Part shown: positions 1 through 10,050 of the stretch, one piece after another
How positions within the stretch are numbered: position 1 is the first letter of the stretch
Layout of the letters: every line of letters starts with the position of its first letter
DNA from: Flavobacteriales bacterium
GTDB lineage: Bacteria > Bacteroidota > Bacteroidia > NS11-12g > UBA955
Direction: 5' to 3'
DNA: 64,000 bases
Assembly: GCA_947447955.1 (NCBI GenBank)
Contig: CANFLS010000006.1
Location: 28,513 to 92,512 of the forward strand
The notes under the pieces: generated by a model
Databases searched by the model: none
Seen by the model: only the letters and a program-made list of their open reading frames with translations
Told to the model about the DNA's origin: nothing
Translations under genes and position numbers: made by a program

Positions 1-145
1 CAAAAATTGGGAGAATATCTCTTTCGAAGCAAATACTATCGCCATTGATGTATGGCAAATTTTCGTGTTTGCAAGATTCTCCAACAAAGAGGAAAGAAAC
101 AAACAATAAGGAAGAAAAGAAAAGAACTTTAACTTTATGCATCAT
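1..145 (-). CDS. N-terminal part of a lipoprotein/secreted protein, possibly cytochrome c-like (truncated by window edge)
   Basis: Reverse-strand reading from 145: MMHKVKVLFFSSLLFVSFLFVGESCKHENLPYINGDSICFERDILPIF..., open to base 1; hydrophobic signal followed by Cys; 'CFERDILPIF' resembles the start of cytochrome c-like domains; start codon overlaps the YceI stop (TAATG). Not in ORF track. Confidence 0.5.
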   Translation of the reverse strand, partial: MMHKVKVLFFSSLLFVSFLFVGESCKHENLPYINGDSICFERDILPIF

Positions 146-699
146 TATTTCTTCTTTTTGGGATTCAAAGCGCAATTAACTTTGATATTGATTGTATTTG
201 AAACCTGACTGACATTATTTTTTGGTATTTTGATACCGTAATCGGAGCATTCAATGGAGAAATTAGAAACCAAAGTAATGGTTTTTCCTTTAACTACGAT
301 ATTTCCATTAACCTCAATTTCTTTGGTTACACCATGCATTTCTAGCGTACCGGCTACTTGAACATCGTAGGTACCATCGGTTGAAAATTTAACATCGGCC
401 AAATTCTTGATTTTTCCTTTGAAAATACTGGTTGGGAAAGTTGCCGATTCCATGTAATTCTCTTGGAAGTGGGTTTGCATCAAATCTTTTTCAAATTGAA
501 AAGAATTTATTGGCAATTTAAATTGAACAGTTCCTTTATCAGTAGAAATTGCAGCTTGGGTTTGTTTATTATCAGCTGAAAACTCTTCAAATTTGGTTTT
601 GCTGACAAATGAAACTGAACCAGTTGAAGTGCTGTAAACTTGTGCATTGGCAAGGCCAAAAAAGAACACAGAAATCGAAAATAGGATATGTTTTTTCAT
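145..699 (-). CDS. YceI family protein (secreted lipocalin-like)
   Basis: Signal peptide; 'VQVAGTLEMHGVTKEIEVNGNIVVKGKTITLVSNFSIECSDYGIKIP' typical of YceI. Confidence 0.85.
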   Translation of the reverse strand: MKKHILFSISVFFFGLANAQVYSTSTGSVSFVSKTKFEEFSADNKQTQAAISTDKGTVQFKLPINSFQFEKDLMQTHFQENYMESATFPTSIFKGKIKNLADVKFSTDGTYDVQVAGTLEMHGVTKEIEVNGNIVVKGKTITLVSNFSIECSDYGIKIPKNNVSQVSNTINIKVNCALNPKKKK

Positions 700-704
700 G
701 ATAT

Positions 705-1151
705 TTATTTTATTAAATTACAACGAGTTAAATTTATTTCAATCTCAGACAGTAAATCATCTTCAGATTCTGGTTTTGTAACACCGCTGCAATCACATTG
801 CAATTTTACCTTATCTCCCGAAACAATCTTTGATAGTTTGTCGGCAATGCTTTCATGAAATCCAGCATTTACAACCAACCCATCGTCATTTGTTTTTAGC
901 GTTAAAGTTTTTGCTCCTTTATTATCAGCAACACTTTCAACCTCAGCCTCAAATTGTATTGCTTTCCCTACATATTTAGTGCCAAAGATTGAATCACTTA
1001 AGTTTTTGCCATCATTGGTCAATTCAACCAAGGAAATTGTATAATCTGGCTTCCCATCACTTACATATTCAGATGGCTTATTCCATAAATAAAATCCAAT
1101 TGCACCTACAGCAACTGCAATCACTACCAATACTAAAATTATTTTCTTCAT
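705..1151 (-). CDS. OB-fold (tRNA_anti-like) putative membrane/secreted protein
   Basis: N-terminal TM/signal then 'YVGKAIQFEAEVESVADNKGAKTLTLKT...KVKLQCDCSGV' as in tRNA_anti-like OB proteins of Bacteroidota; adjacent to YceI. Confidence 0.6.
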   Translation of the reverse strand: MKKIILVLVVIAVAVGAIGFYLWNKPSEYVSDGKPDYTISLVELTNDGKNLSDSIFGTKYVGKAIQFEAEVESVADNKGAKTLTLKTNDDGLVVNAGFHESIADKLSKIVSGDKVKLQCDCSGVTKPESEDDLLSEIEINLTRCNLIK

Positions 1152-1194
1152 ATGTCTGTTATATCAAATAAAATGTGAAATTTGTAATACTATT

Positions 1195-2916
1195 ATGTTT
1201 AACAAATTTCATAAAATCTTTTGCAAATGCAAATTATATTCTACAAATAAACGAAAATACACGTTCATTTATTTGCTGTTTTTTACATTCCAATCTTTAT
1301 TGTCGCAGTCTCATATTGAAATCCATACGGCAAAAAAGATTTATGTTGCTGACACACAATTTAATTCAATTGAGTGTCTTGCCATTTATCAGGGAAATAT
1401 CATTTTTACTGGAAATACAGCAGATGCAAAAATTGCATACCCAAAAGCTACAATAATAAATCACAAGGGATATTTATATCCCGGTTTTATTGACGCCCAT
1501 TGCCACTTTTTGGCTCATTGCCGTGGCACTAAAGAATTAGATGTATACGGAATTGCGAATCCTGAAATCATTGGCAAAATGGCCAAGAAATTTGCGAAAA
1601 AGAATAAAAGAGATTGGGTAATTGGTAGAGGCTGGGACCAAAACCTTTGGAAAACAAAAGACTTTCCCTCAAAATTATTGTTAGACAAATATGTTTCTAA
1701 AAAACCAGTTTGCTTGAGCCGTGTAGACGGCCATGCCATTTGGGTGAATTCAAAAGCACTTGAAATATTAAAACTAAATTTAGATACCCTAATTATTGGC
1801 GGAGAAATTATCAAAGACAATCAAGGAAAAGCAACAGGTATATTTATTGATAACGCAGCAGATTGGATCAAAGATAAAATCCCTCAATTGGATGAAACAA
1901 TTTTAAATCAGGCTGTTGCAAAAGAACTAAAAACATGTTATTCGAATGGTTTAACTACCTTAGATGAAGCAGGTTTAGATATGTCCGAAATTGAATATAT
2001 CAATCGTTTGCAGCAAAGTGGCATCATGAAAATGCGCATTTATGCAATGATGATGTTCAATGAAAAATCAATACAAAACGCAACCAAATACCATGAATAT
2101 TACGATGGAAATATGTTGAATGTGAGAAGTATGAAGTTCTATTTGGATGGTGCCTTGGGTTCTAGAGGTGCATTAATGAAGAATGACTACTGCGATAGAA
2201 ATGGCCACCATGGCTTACAATTATTAGATATGAATACGTTTGACTTATGGTGTTCTCAGCTTCTTGCAAACAACTACCAAGTTTGTGTTCATGCCATTGG
2301 CGATAGTGCCAATAGTTTGGTTATTAAAAGTTTTAAGAAATACATTCCTAAGGATTTTGATGCGCGTTGGAGAATTGAACACGCACAAATTGTATCGCCA
2401 AAAGATTTGAAAACACTCAAAGAATATAGCATCATTCCGAGCGTGCAACCCACCCATGCAACTTCAGATGCCCCTTGGGCGTTGGAACGAATTTGTGTAG
2501 ATTCAAACAACTTAAAGAAAAATCCTAAGTTTTACAATCCAATTGCCGGAGCTTATGCTTATAAAAATCTTCTCAATGCCGCTGGTTCAATTGCATTGGG
2601 AACAGATTTCCCTGTAGAGCAAATTTCAACATTAGCAACATTTTACGCTGCAACACAAAGAAGAGATATTGGAGGTAAATTGGTTAATTCATTTTTGCCA
2701 AAACAAGCCCTTACACCAAAACAAACTCTTTTGGGCATGACGCTTTGGGCTGCGAGATCCAACTTTGAAGATCGCAGAAAAGGAAGCCTAGAAGTGGGCA
2801 AATTGGCAGATTTTATTGAAATTGATACGGATATCATTACCGCACTTCCCCAACAACTTCAAAAAGCGAAAATCGTTAAAACCTATATAAATGGCGACTT
2901 AGTATGGCAAAAATGA
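1195..2916 (+). CDS. Amidohydrolase family protein (YtcJ-like)
   Basis: 'GYLYPGFIDAHCHF', 'VGRGWDQNLW', 'VCVHAIGDSAN', 'RIEHAQIV', 'LGTDFPVE' metal-dependent hydrolase motifs. Confidence 0.85.
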   Translation: MFNKFHKIFCKCKLYSTNKRKYTFIYLLFFTFQSLLSQSHIEIHTAKKIYVADTQFNSIECLAIYQGNIIFTGNTADAKIAYPKATIINHKGYLYPGFIDAHCHFLAHCRGTKELDVYGIANPEIIGKMAKKFAKKNKRDWVIGRGWDQNLWKTKDFPSKLLLDKYVSKKPVCLSRVDGHAIWVNSKALEILKLNLDTLIIGGEIIKDNQGKATGIFIDNAADWIKDKIPQLDETILNQAVAKELKTCYSNGLTTLDEAGLDMSEIEYINRLQQSGIMKMRIYAMMMFNEKSIQNATKYHEYYDGNMLNVRSMKFYLDGALGSRGALMKNDYCDRNGHHGLQLLDMNTFDLWCSQLLANNYQVCVHAIGDSANSLVIKSFKKYIPKDFDARWRIEHAQIVSPKDLKTLKEYSIIPSVQPTHATSDAPWALERICVDSNNLKKNPKFYNPIAGAYAYKNLLNAAGSIALGTDFPVEQISTLATFYAATQRRDIGGKLVNSFLPKQALTPKQTLLGMTLWAARSNFEDRRKGSLEVGKLADFIEIDTDIITALPQQLQKAKIVKTYINGDLVWQK

Positions 2917-2962
2917 TACAAGTCATATTTTATTCATAAAAAACGACCTTAATTTGTACCCA

Positions 2963-4030
2963 ATGAAAATTAGATTAATATTCATTCTTTTGCCATTGAT
3001 ATTGGCTTTCGGTTGTGGAAAAAAGGAAGAATCCTTAAGTCCCTCAAATAAAGAAATTGTAGAATCGGTATACGCAAGTGCCAAGATTAAGTCATATCAG
3101 CAATACAGTCAAAAAGTAAGTATCGGCGGAAAATTGTTGAATTATTTTGTTTCTGAAGGAGATCTGGTAAAAGCCGGACAACCCATTGCGCAACTTGAGA
3201 ACTTTTCTCCGGAATTAACAGTAAAGAATGCCGAAATGGCATTCCAAATAGCGAAGGATAATGAAAGTCAATTACAAGAGCTTGTTTATCAATCTAGAAA
3301 CGCAAATAAACAAATGATTTTTGATTCAATGAACTATGTCAAACAATTGAGATTGTTTAAAAACGACATTGGTACAAAAAACCAGTTGGATGTATTGAAA
3401 TTGAAATATGAAACCAGTAATAATGCACTTTCAGGAATTATTGAGAGACTAAATTCACAAAAACACATTGTAACACGTGCAAAGGAACAAGCAAAGAACA
3501 ATTTAGAAATATCAAAAAAGAACAATTCCGATTTTACCATTACCAGCTACATTGAAGGTAAAATATATTCACTGCCCTATAAAATTGGAGAGATGGTTTC
3601 TCCATTGCAAGAATTTGCTGTAATTGGAAACGACAAACAATTTATTCTAGAAATGGATATCGATGAATCAGACATATCTAAAATTAAGGTGGGACAAAAG
3701 ATCATCGTAAAGTTAGAAGCCTATAAACAAACATTTGATGCAACTGTTTCTAAAATTTATCCTGCATTAGATGCAAAATCTCAATCATTTAAAATCGAAG
3801 GTAAATTTAATAAAGGAATGCCACAGTTGTATCCAGGATTAACGGCAGAAGCGAATATCATTACGAATACAAAAGGCAATGCATTGGTTATTCCCCTATC
3901 CTATTTGGTGGAAGAAAAGTATGTAATGACAAAAACGGGAAAGGTAGAAGTTGAAACGGGATTAAGAAATTTCAATTTTGTTGAAATTACAAAAGGTGTT
4001 GACAAAAACACTATTTTAATGAAACCATAA
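2963..4030 (+). CDS. HlyD/efflux RND periplasmic adaptor lipoprotein
   Basis: Lipobox 'LAFGCGKKEE', barrel-sandwich 'GGKLLNYFVSEGDLVKAGQPIAQLE', coiled-coil; ATG at 2963 preferred over the TTG at 2954 used in the track. Confidence 0.8.
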   Translation: MKIRLIFILLPLILAFGCGKKEESLSPSNKEIVESVYASAKIKSYQQYSQKVSIGGKLLNYFVSEGDLVKAGQPIAQLENFSPELTVKNAEMAFQIAKDNESQLQELVYQSRNANKQMIFDSMNYVKQLRLFKNDIGTKNQLDVLKLKYETSNNALSGIIERLNSQKHIVTRAKEQAKNNLEISKKNNSDFTITSYIEGKIYSLPYKIGEMVSPLQEFAVIGNDKQFILEMDIDESDISKIKVGQKIIVKLEAYKQTFDATVSKIYPALDAKSQSFKIEGKFNKGMPQLYPGLTAEANIITNTKGNALVIPLSYLVEEKYVMTKTGKVEVETGLRNFNFVEITKGVDKNTILMKP

Positions 4031-4031
4031 A

Positions 4032-5291
4032 ATGGCCAATTCTATTCTGTTTGAAATTGCCAAAACCCATTTATGGGCTAGAAAAAAACAATCATCCATT
4101 GCCGCTCTTGGTGTAACCTTTGGAATAGGCACATTTATTATTTTGGTTAGTTTCATGACTGGTTTAAATGGACTTTTGGATGGACTTATTTTAAACAGAA
4201 CACCCCATATTCGCATTTATAACGAAGTTGAAGTAAGCAAAGAACAACCAATTGAACAGAGCCGCGATTATAAAAATAGCATGAATGTGATTCATTCCAT
4301 TAAGCCTAAAAAAAGTCAAGCGAGCATTTTAAATAACAAAGGAATTATCAATGCACTAAAAGCCGACATAAGAGTAAAAGGTGTTACCCCTCAAGTTTCT
4401 ACCCGGGTTTTTTATCAATCTGGGAGCGTTTTATTAAACGGCAATCTCATTGGAATTGATGTTATAGAAGAAACTAGACTGTATAACTTCCAGCAATATA
4501 TAGTGAATGGCAGTCCTTTAGAATTAAAGAGCACCGACAATGGAGTGATTTTAGGAATAGGTATTGCGCAGAAATTATCTCTTAATAAAGGCGATTATGT
4601 TCCAATGGTTACACCATCGGGAGGTATTGTTCGATTAAAAATAGTTGGGTTTTTCCAAAGTGGCTTGGCGGATATTGATAAACTTCAAAGTTATACGAAT
4701 ATCAAAACTGCCCAAAAAGTTGCAGGTGAAACAAGTAACTATATTACAGACATCAGTGTGAAACTTTTTGATATTGAGCAAGCCAAGCCCATGACCGACG
4801 AAATCATTCATAACAATAATATCAATGCGGTAGATATTAAAACGGCAAATGCGCAATTCGAAACGGGAACAAGTATTAGAAATTTAATTACGTATGCGGT
4901 TTCCATTACCCTTCTGATTGTAGCAGGATTTGGCATTTATAATATTTTAAACATGATGATTTATGAAAAAATGAATGACATTGCCATTTTAAAAGCCACG
5001 GGATATTCGGGTGGTGATGTAATGCGCATTTTCATTTATGAAGCACTTTTAATTGGAATAGTAGGGGGAAGTTTGGGATTGTTGCTCGGATTCGGTGTTT
5101 CATACATCATTAGTATTTCACCGTTTGAAACACAGGCCATTCCAACTGTAAAAACTTTTCCCGTGAATTTTGACGGTTTGTATTACATTATTGGGGCCGT
5201 ATTTGCTGTTATTACAACATTTTTTGCAGGTTTCTTACCGGCACGAAAAGCGAGTAAAATTGATCCCGTTGAAATATTAAGAGGGCAATAA
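4032..5291 (+). CDS. ABC transporter permease (FtsX/LolC/MacB-type)
   Basis: N-terminal TM, large periplasmic domain, C-terminal three TMs, 'ARKASKIDPVEILRGQ' end. Confidence 0.85.
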   Translation: MANSILFEIAKTHLWARKKQSSIAALGVTFGIGTFIILVSFMTGLNGLLDGLILNRTPHIRIYNEVEVSKEQPIEQSRDYKNSMNVIHSIKPKKSQASILNNKGIINALKADIRVKGVTPQVSTRVFYQSGSVLLNGNLIGIDVIEETRLYNFQQYIVNGSPLELKSTDNGVILGIGIAQKLSLNKGDYVPMVTPSGGIVRLKIVGFFQSGLADIDKLQSYTNIKTAQKVAGETSNYITDISVKLFDIEQAKPMTDEIIHNNNINAVDIKTANAQFETGTSIRNLITYAVSITLLIVAGFGIYNILNMMIYEKMNDIAILKATGYSGGDVMRIFIYEALLIGIVGGSLGLLLGFGVSYIISISPFETQAIPTVKTFPVNFDGLYYIIGAVFAVITTFFAGFLPARKASKIDPVEILRGQ

Positions 5292-5292
5292 C

Positions 5293-5979
5293 ATGAATCC
5301 ACTCATTAAAGTTAGCAATGTAAATAAGCATTTCCACGATCCAGTGGACATTCAAGTTTTAAAAAATATTTCACTTGAAATGAATCAGGGTGAATTTGTT
5401 TCAATTATGGGAAAATCTGGCTGTGGTAAAAGTACGTTGTTGTATATTTTAAGCACGATGGACACAGATTATACTGGAGAAATTTATTTAAACAATGAAT
5501 TATTGAGTGGCTTAACTCCCAATGAATTGGCGGTAGTTAGAAACGAACATATTGGATTTGTTTTTCAATTCCATTATTTATTGCCTGAATTTTCTGTTCT
5601 TGAAAACGTGATGATGCCAGCTTTAAAATTAGGCAAGAAATCTCGCGAGGAAATTGAGCACGATGCCATTCAAAAACTAAGACTATTGGATATTATGGAT
5701 CAATCCTTGAAAATGGCTTCTCAGATTTCTGGGGGACAAAAACAGCGTGTTGCTATAGCAAGGGCACTCATTAATAATCCAAGTATCATTATGGGCGATG
5801 AACCAACAGGTAATTTGGATTCAAAGAATGCACAATTGGTTTTTGATATTTTCAAACAACTCACAACAGAATTTAATACATCATTGCTCATAGTAACCCA
5901 CGACCCTGATTTTGCTTCAAAAACAGACCGCATCATTGAAATGGCTGATGGTGAAATAGTAAGCAAAAAACGAGGTTGA
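5293..5979 (+). CDS. ABC transporter ATP-binding protein (LolD/MacB family)
   Basis: Walker A GKSGCGKST, signature 'SGGQKQRVAIARAL', Walker B 'IIMGDEPTGNLD'. Confidence 0.92.
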   Translation: MNPLIKVSNVNKHFHDPVDIQVLKNISLEMNQGEFVSIMGKSGCGKSTLLYILSTMDTDYTGEIYLNNELLSGLTPNELAVVRNEHIGFVFQFHYLLPEFSVLENVMMPALKLGKKSREEIEHDAIQKLRLLDIMDQSLKMASQISGGQKQRVAIARALINNPSIIMGDEPTGNLDSKNAQLVFDIFKQLTTEFNTSLLIVTHDPDFASKTDRIIEMADGEIVSKKRG

Positions 5980-6004
5980 ATTACAATTATTTTTGTTCGA
6001 ATTA

Positions 6005-6036
6005 TTTGCCAAACCAAATTTAAACACTTATATTTG
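6005..6036 (+). promoter_or_regulatory. Bacteroidota-type promoter (-33 TTTG, 20-bp spacer, -7 TATATTTG) for tRNA-Cys
   Basis: TTTG 6005-6008 and TATATTTG 6029-6036 fit the TTTG-N(17-23)-TAnnTTTG consensus; 12 bp before the tRNA. Confidence 0.7.
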
Positions 6037-6048
6037 CAGCCCTTAAAA

Positions 6049-6119
6049 GGTCGGATGGCCGAGCGGCTAGGCACGGGTCTGCAAAACCCTTTACAGCGGT
6101 TCGAATCCGCTTCCGACCT
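6049..6119 (+). tRNA. tRNA-Cys (GCA anticodon)
   Basis: Acceptor GGTCGGA/TCCGACC with discriminator T; anticodon loop CTGCAAA; T-arm GGTTCGAATCC. Confidence 0.93.
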
Positions 6120-6130
6120 CAATAAAACTA

Positions 6131-6160
6131 AAAAACGCCTTTTAAAAGGCGTTTTTTTTA
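6131..6160 (+). terminator. Rho-independent terminator
   Basis: AACGCCTTTTAAAAGGCGTT inverted repeat followed by T-run, directly after the tRNA. Confidence 0.85.
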
Positions 6161-6199
6161 TGGTGTTTTTTACGTTGAATTAACGAAACTAGAAATAAA

Positions 6200-6595
6200 T
6201 CAAACTGAATTATCTTTCAGTTTGAAAAATAGGAATGCCGACAACACGCCCGATCCATCGGCAATGAGATCTAACCATTCCGCGCTCCTGCCCCAGTTGA
6301 GTTTGAGCTGAACAATTTCAACAATGCCCCCAATAACAATAGCTAAAACTATAAAAACATGTTCTTTATGACGGCGAATTGCTATTGAGTCTGCGGTTGA
6401 ATGGTATTTCAAATATGTGAAATGGTAAATAACATACCAAAATCCCCAAAAAATAAAATGTGCAATTTTATCCGGGTGCAACTCTTTCAGCCATTCTGGC
6501 AAAGGGCTATCCTCACTACTTTTTGGCTTTAATGTGAGATATAAAATAAAAAATCCCCACAGAACTGCGGGGATTATAGTTTGTTTTTTGAACAT
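6200..6595 (-). CDS. VanZ family membrane protein
   Basis: Four predicted TMs, 'PDKIAHFIFWGFWY' and 'EIVQLKLNWGRSAEWLDLIADGSG' motifs. Confidence 0.8.
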   Translation of the reverse strand: MFKKQTIIPAVLWGFFILYLTLKPKSSEDSPLPEWLKELHPDKIAHFIFWGFWYVIYHFTYLKYHSTADSIAIRRHKEHVFIVLAIVIGGIVEIVQLKLNWGRSAEWLDLIADGSGVLSAFLFFKLKDNSV

Positions 6596-6611
6596 TCAGT
6601 TTTACTGCGAA

Positions 6612-6992
6612 TTAAGCACCAATTAAGGCTTTGTATTCGTCAGCACTCATCAAACCATCGATTTCTGAAGGATTAGATAAATTGATTTTTACCATCCAAC
6701 CGTCACCATAAGGATCAGAGTTTACTGCTTCTGGGCTATCTTCTAGTCCAGGGTTTACTTCTGAAATTTCGCCACTAACAGGCATAAATAATTCACTTAC
6801 CGTTTTAACTGCTTCAACGCTACCAAACATAGCATGTGCATCTAACGTTTCACCTTCTGTAGTAATATCGATAAAAACGATATCACCCAATTCACCTTGT
6901 GCGAAATCTGTAATTCCAACAGTTGCACTGTTTCCTTCAACCAAAATCCACTCGTGATCTTTGGTATATTTTAAATTTTCTGGAAAATTCAT
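6612..6992 (-). CDS. gcvH: Glycine cleavage system protein H
   Basis: 'YTKDHEWI', '[18 protein letters not shown]', lipoyl-lysine region '[20 protein letters not shown]'. Confidence 0.95.
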   Translation of the reverse strand: MNFPENLKYTKDHEWILVEGNSATVGITDFAQGELGDIVFIDITTEGETLDAHAMFGSVEAVKTVSELFMPVSGEISEVNPGLEDSPEAVNSDPYGDGWMVKINLSNPSEIDGLMSADEYKALIGA

Positions 6993-7010
6993 AATCTATT
7001 TATCTTTTTG

Positions 7011-7913
7011 TTAGTTGTTTTTTGACCAAATAATTGACAACAAAGTTGACAATTTTTCTCTTAATTCTGTGCGTTTTACTATAAAATCTAAAAATCCATG
7101 TTCTACCAAGAATTCGCTACTTTGGAAACCTTTTGGTAAATCTCTACCAATGGTTTCTTTGATAACTCTTGGACCAGCAAACCCAATAAGTGCTTCTGGC
7201 TCTGCGATGTTGAAATCTCCCAACATAGCAAAAGATGCGGTAACTCCACCGGTAGTAGGATTTGTCATTAGCGAAATATAAGGAACACCTGCTTTGTTTA
7301 GCAATGCCAATTTCGCACTGGTTTTAGCCATTTGCATCAAAGAAAATGCAGCTTCCATCATTCGGGCTCCACCAGATTTTGAAATCATTAGGAAAGGTGT
7401 TTTTGTTTTGATAGCGTGGTCAATTGCCCTTGCAATCTTTTCACCCACCACAGACCCCATTGATCCCCCAATAAAATTAAAATCCATACAAGCCACAACC
7501 AAACCATGACCATCAATAGTACCATACGCTGTTCTCACAGCATCTTTTAATGATGTTTTTTTCTGTGCAACTACAATTCTGTCAACATAGGGTGCGGAGT
7601 CAACAAAATTCAAAGGATCTCCACTGCTTAAATTGATATCTAGTTCCGTAAATTTTTGATCATCAAATAATATTTCAAAATACTCTTTTGAACCAATACG
7701 ATCATGATAACTGCAAGATGGGCAAACATATAGGTTATTCATCCAATCTTTGGTTGGGTGCACATCTTTACAACGAATACACTTTTCCCAAAGCCCATCG
7801 GGAGTTGGTTTTTTATCTTTGGTTTTTGTTAAAATTCCAGAGATGGTTCTTTTAAACCATTTTGATTCAGAACTTTCTAAACCGAATTCTTCTTCAAAGT
7901 CAGTGTTTGCCAA
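7011..7913 (-). CDS. accD: Acetyl-CoA carboxylase carboxyltransferase subunit beta
   Basis: N-terminal Cys4 zinc ribbon (CIRC..CPSC) and '[21 protein letters not shown]', '[21 protein letters not shown]'. Confidence 0.95.
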   Translation of the reverse strand: MANTDFEEEFGLESSESKWFKRTISGILTKTKDKKPTPDGLWEKCIRCKDVHPTKDWMNNLYVCPSCSYHDRIGSKEYFEILFDDQKFTELDINLSSGDPLNFVDSAPYVDRIVVAQKKTSLKDAVRTAYGTIDGHGLVVACMDFNFIGGSMGSVVGEKIARAIDHAIKTKTPFLMISKSGGARMMEAAFSLMQMAKTSAKLALLNKAGVPYISLMTNPTTGGVTASFAMLGDFNIAEPEALIGFAGPRVIKETIGRDLPKGFQSSEFLVEHGFLDFIVKRTELREKLSTLLSIIWSKNN

Positions 7914-7943
7914 AGTTAATTAGTTTTAAAGTTAATTTATAGA

Positions 7944-9002
7944 TTAGGCAATAGTAATGCTATTGTCTAAATATATATCTTGAACTGAATTCAACAAATG
8001 AATTCCTTCGTTCAAAGGTTTTTGGAATGCTTTACGTCCCAATATCAAACCTGTTCCACCAGCTCTTTTGTTTACAACAGCTGTTGTTACTGCTTCTTCA
8101 ATATCACCTTGTCCTTTACTTTCACCACCACTGTTAATCAAACCAGCTCTACCCATATAGCAATTAGCCACTTGGTAACGGGTTAAATCAATTGGGTGAT
8201 CAGTAGTTAATTCAGAATATACTTTTGGGTGAGTTTTGCCATGTTTTGTAGCCAAATAACCACCATTGTTAGTAGGTAATTTTTGTTTGATAATATCAGC
8301 TTGAATGGTTACACCCAAATGATTTGCTTGACCAGTTAAATCGGCACTTGCATGATAATCTACTCCGTCAACTTTAAATCCGTTATTACGGGTATAGCAC
8401 CATAAAATGGTAGACATACCTAATTCGTGAGCCATTTCGAATGCTTTTGCTACTTCAACAATTTGACGTGCGCTTTCAGGACTTCCAAAATAGATGGTAG
8501 CACCAATTGCGGTTGCACCTAAGTTCCAAGCCTCTTTAATTGAACCAAACATAATTTGGTCAAATTTATTTGGGTAAGAAAGGAATTCGTTGTGGTTAAT
8601 TTTAACAATAAATGGGATTTTGTGGGCGTATTTTCTAGAATTCATAGCCAACACACCGTAGGTTGATGCAACTGCATTACATCCACCTTCAATTGCCAAT
8701 TTAATAATGTTTTCTGGATCAAAATATGCAGGGTTTGGTGCAAAAGAAGCACCGGCACTGTGTTCAATACCTTGATCAACTGGTAAAATACTTAAATATC
8801 CTGTGTTTGCCAATCTGCCATTGCCATAAAGGTTTTGCAAGCTTTTTAGAACTTGCGTGTTGCGGTTAGTTTGAGCAAAAACTCTGTCTACGAAATCTGA
8901 TCCAGGTAAATGAATAGTTTCTTTAGAAATTGTGTTACAGGTGTGATTCAACAGGTATTCTGCCTGATCTCCTAATAAAGATTGAACATTAGATTGAGCC
9001 AT
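7944..9002 (-). CDS. fbaB: Class I fructose-bisphosphate aldolase
   Basis: '[30 protein letters not shown]', 'IVKINHNEF'; FbaB-type. Confidence 0.9.
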   Translation of the reverse strand: MAQSNVQSLLGDQAEYLLNHTCNTISKETIHLPGSDFVDRVFAQTNRNTQVLKSLQNLYGNGRLANTGYLSILPVDQGIEHSAGASFAPNPAYFDPENIIKLAIEGGCNAVASTYGVLAMNSRKYAHKIPFIVKINHNEFLSYPNKFDQIMFGSIKEAWNLGATAIGATIYFGSPESARQIVEVAKAFEMAHELGMSTILWCYTRNNGFKVDGVDYHASADLTGQANHLGVTIQADIIKQKLPTNNGGYLATKHGKTHPKVYSELTTDHPIDLTRYQVANCYMGRAGLINSGGESKGQGDIEEAVTTAVVNKRAGGTGLILGRKAFQKPLNEGIHLLNSVQDIYLDNSITIA

Positions 9003-9048
9003 TTTATAATATTTTGTTGTTAATTTGAAGCAAAAATAACCATTTTTA

Positions 9049-9474
9049 TTGATGATTCAGATATTTGAAATACAAACACCCGAAGAAATGGCTGCCGCAT
9101 TTGAAATTCGGCGCATCGTTTTTGTGATTGGACAAAATTGCGCGCCCGATGAAGAATACGACGAGCATGAAAAAAGTTGCAGGCATTTTCTTGCGAAATA
9201 CCAAGGAATAAAGGCAGGAACGTGCAGAATTAGGCAAACTGACAATGGAATTAAACTTGAACGTTTTGCTGTATTAGAAAGTTATAGAGGTAAGAAAATA
9301 GGTGCTGAGTTGGTAAAAAATTGTTTAGAAAAAATAATGCCCACTCACAAAGTTATTTACCTGCATGCCCAAGAACATGCGCTTGACTTTTACAAAAAAC
9401 TAGGCTTTGAGCAAGTTGGCGAAAGATTTTTCGAAGCCAATATTCCTCATTTCAAAATGACATTAAATAAATAA
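9049..9474 (+). CDS. GNAT family N-acetyltransferase
   Basis: 'VFVIGQNC', '[20 protein letters not shown]', '[16 protein letters not shown]'. Confidence 0.88.
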   Translation: MMIQIFEIQTPEEMAAAFEIRRIVFVIGQNCAPDEEYDEHEKSCRHFLAKYQGIKAGTCRIRQTDNGIKLERFAVLESYRGKKIGAELVKNCLEKIMPTHKVIYLHAQEHALDFYKKLGFEQVGERFFEANIPHFKMTLNK

Positions 9475-9496
9475 TGCGGCCAAAGCCGCATTATTT
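9470..9496. terminator. Bidirectional terminator between convergent genes
   Basis: AATAATGCGGC-caaa-GCCGCATTATT hairpin between GNAT (+) and 9528 (-) genes. Confidence 0.7.
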
Positions 9497-9527
9497 ATAA
9501 CTATACATAATAAAATATTACTTCAAT

Positions 9528-10004
9528 TTATAGAGAATCAACTCCTGTAATTTTATTCACTTTTGAAGTTGCATCCACAGAAACACGAACCATCATTTTG
9601 CCACCCAATTTTTGTATGTCTTGGAATTTGGTAACCATTGCGGTTGGGATATAAAAACAACCACAACTTTCTGAACCATTTGCAGCGAAATCAACTATTT
9701 TGTATCCTTTTAAAATTTTACAAAATTGAGTTTTCGGTGCGTTAGAAGTATTGACACCTGCAGAACCTGATGGCGCAGTAGTTCCTACTGGAGCGTTAAT
9801 AGCAGCAGGGTTTCCTGGATTAACTGGCGATGAAGAAACAGCAACAGCTTGTGTTCCTCTAATTGACCCTGTAAAATCTGAAACTGAAATGGTTTTACCA
9901 TTGAAACTTGTGTAATTTGAAACCAATTCAGTTGGTTTTACCATTTGTGCATTGGCCATTCCAACGAAAGCCATAATTGCAACTAAAAATATATTTTTTT
10001 TCAT
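9528..10004 (-). CDS. Hypothetical exported protein
   Basis: Signal peptide MKKNIFLVAIMAFVGMANAQ; no family recognised. Confidence 0.6.
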   Translation of the reverse strand: MKKNIFLVAIMAFVGMANAQMVKPTELVSNYTSFNGKTISVSDFTGSIRGTQAVAVSSSPVNPGNPAAINAPVGTTAPSGSAGVNTSNAPKTQFCKILKGYKIVDFAANGSESCGCFYIPTAMVTKFQDIQKLGGKMMVRVSVDATSKVNKITGVDSL

Positions 10005-10050
10005 ACTTATCTATTTAATCTTAACATTGTTATCAAATTGCATGCCAAAG

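Noticed and set aside
989-1456. Plus-strand ORFs of 60 and 93 aa
   Set aside because: Antisense to the OB-fold gene or out of frame with the amidohydrolase; no protein-like features.
5721-6122. 133-aa minus-strand ORF
   Set aside because: Runs through the tRNA-Cys gene and antisense to the ABC ATPase.
6049-6160. tRNA-Cys as an integration site for the eCIS island
   Set aside because: About 17 kb away with housekeeping genes between, no attachment repeats or integrase seen.
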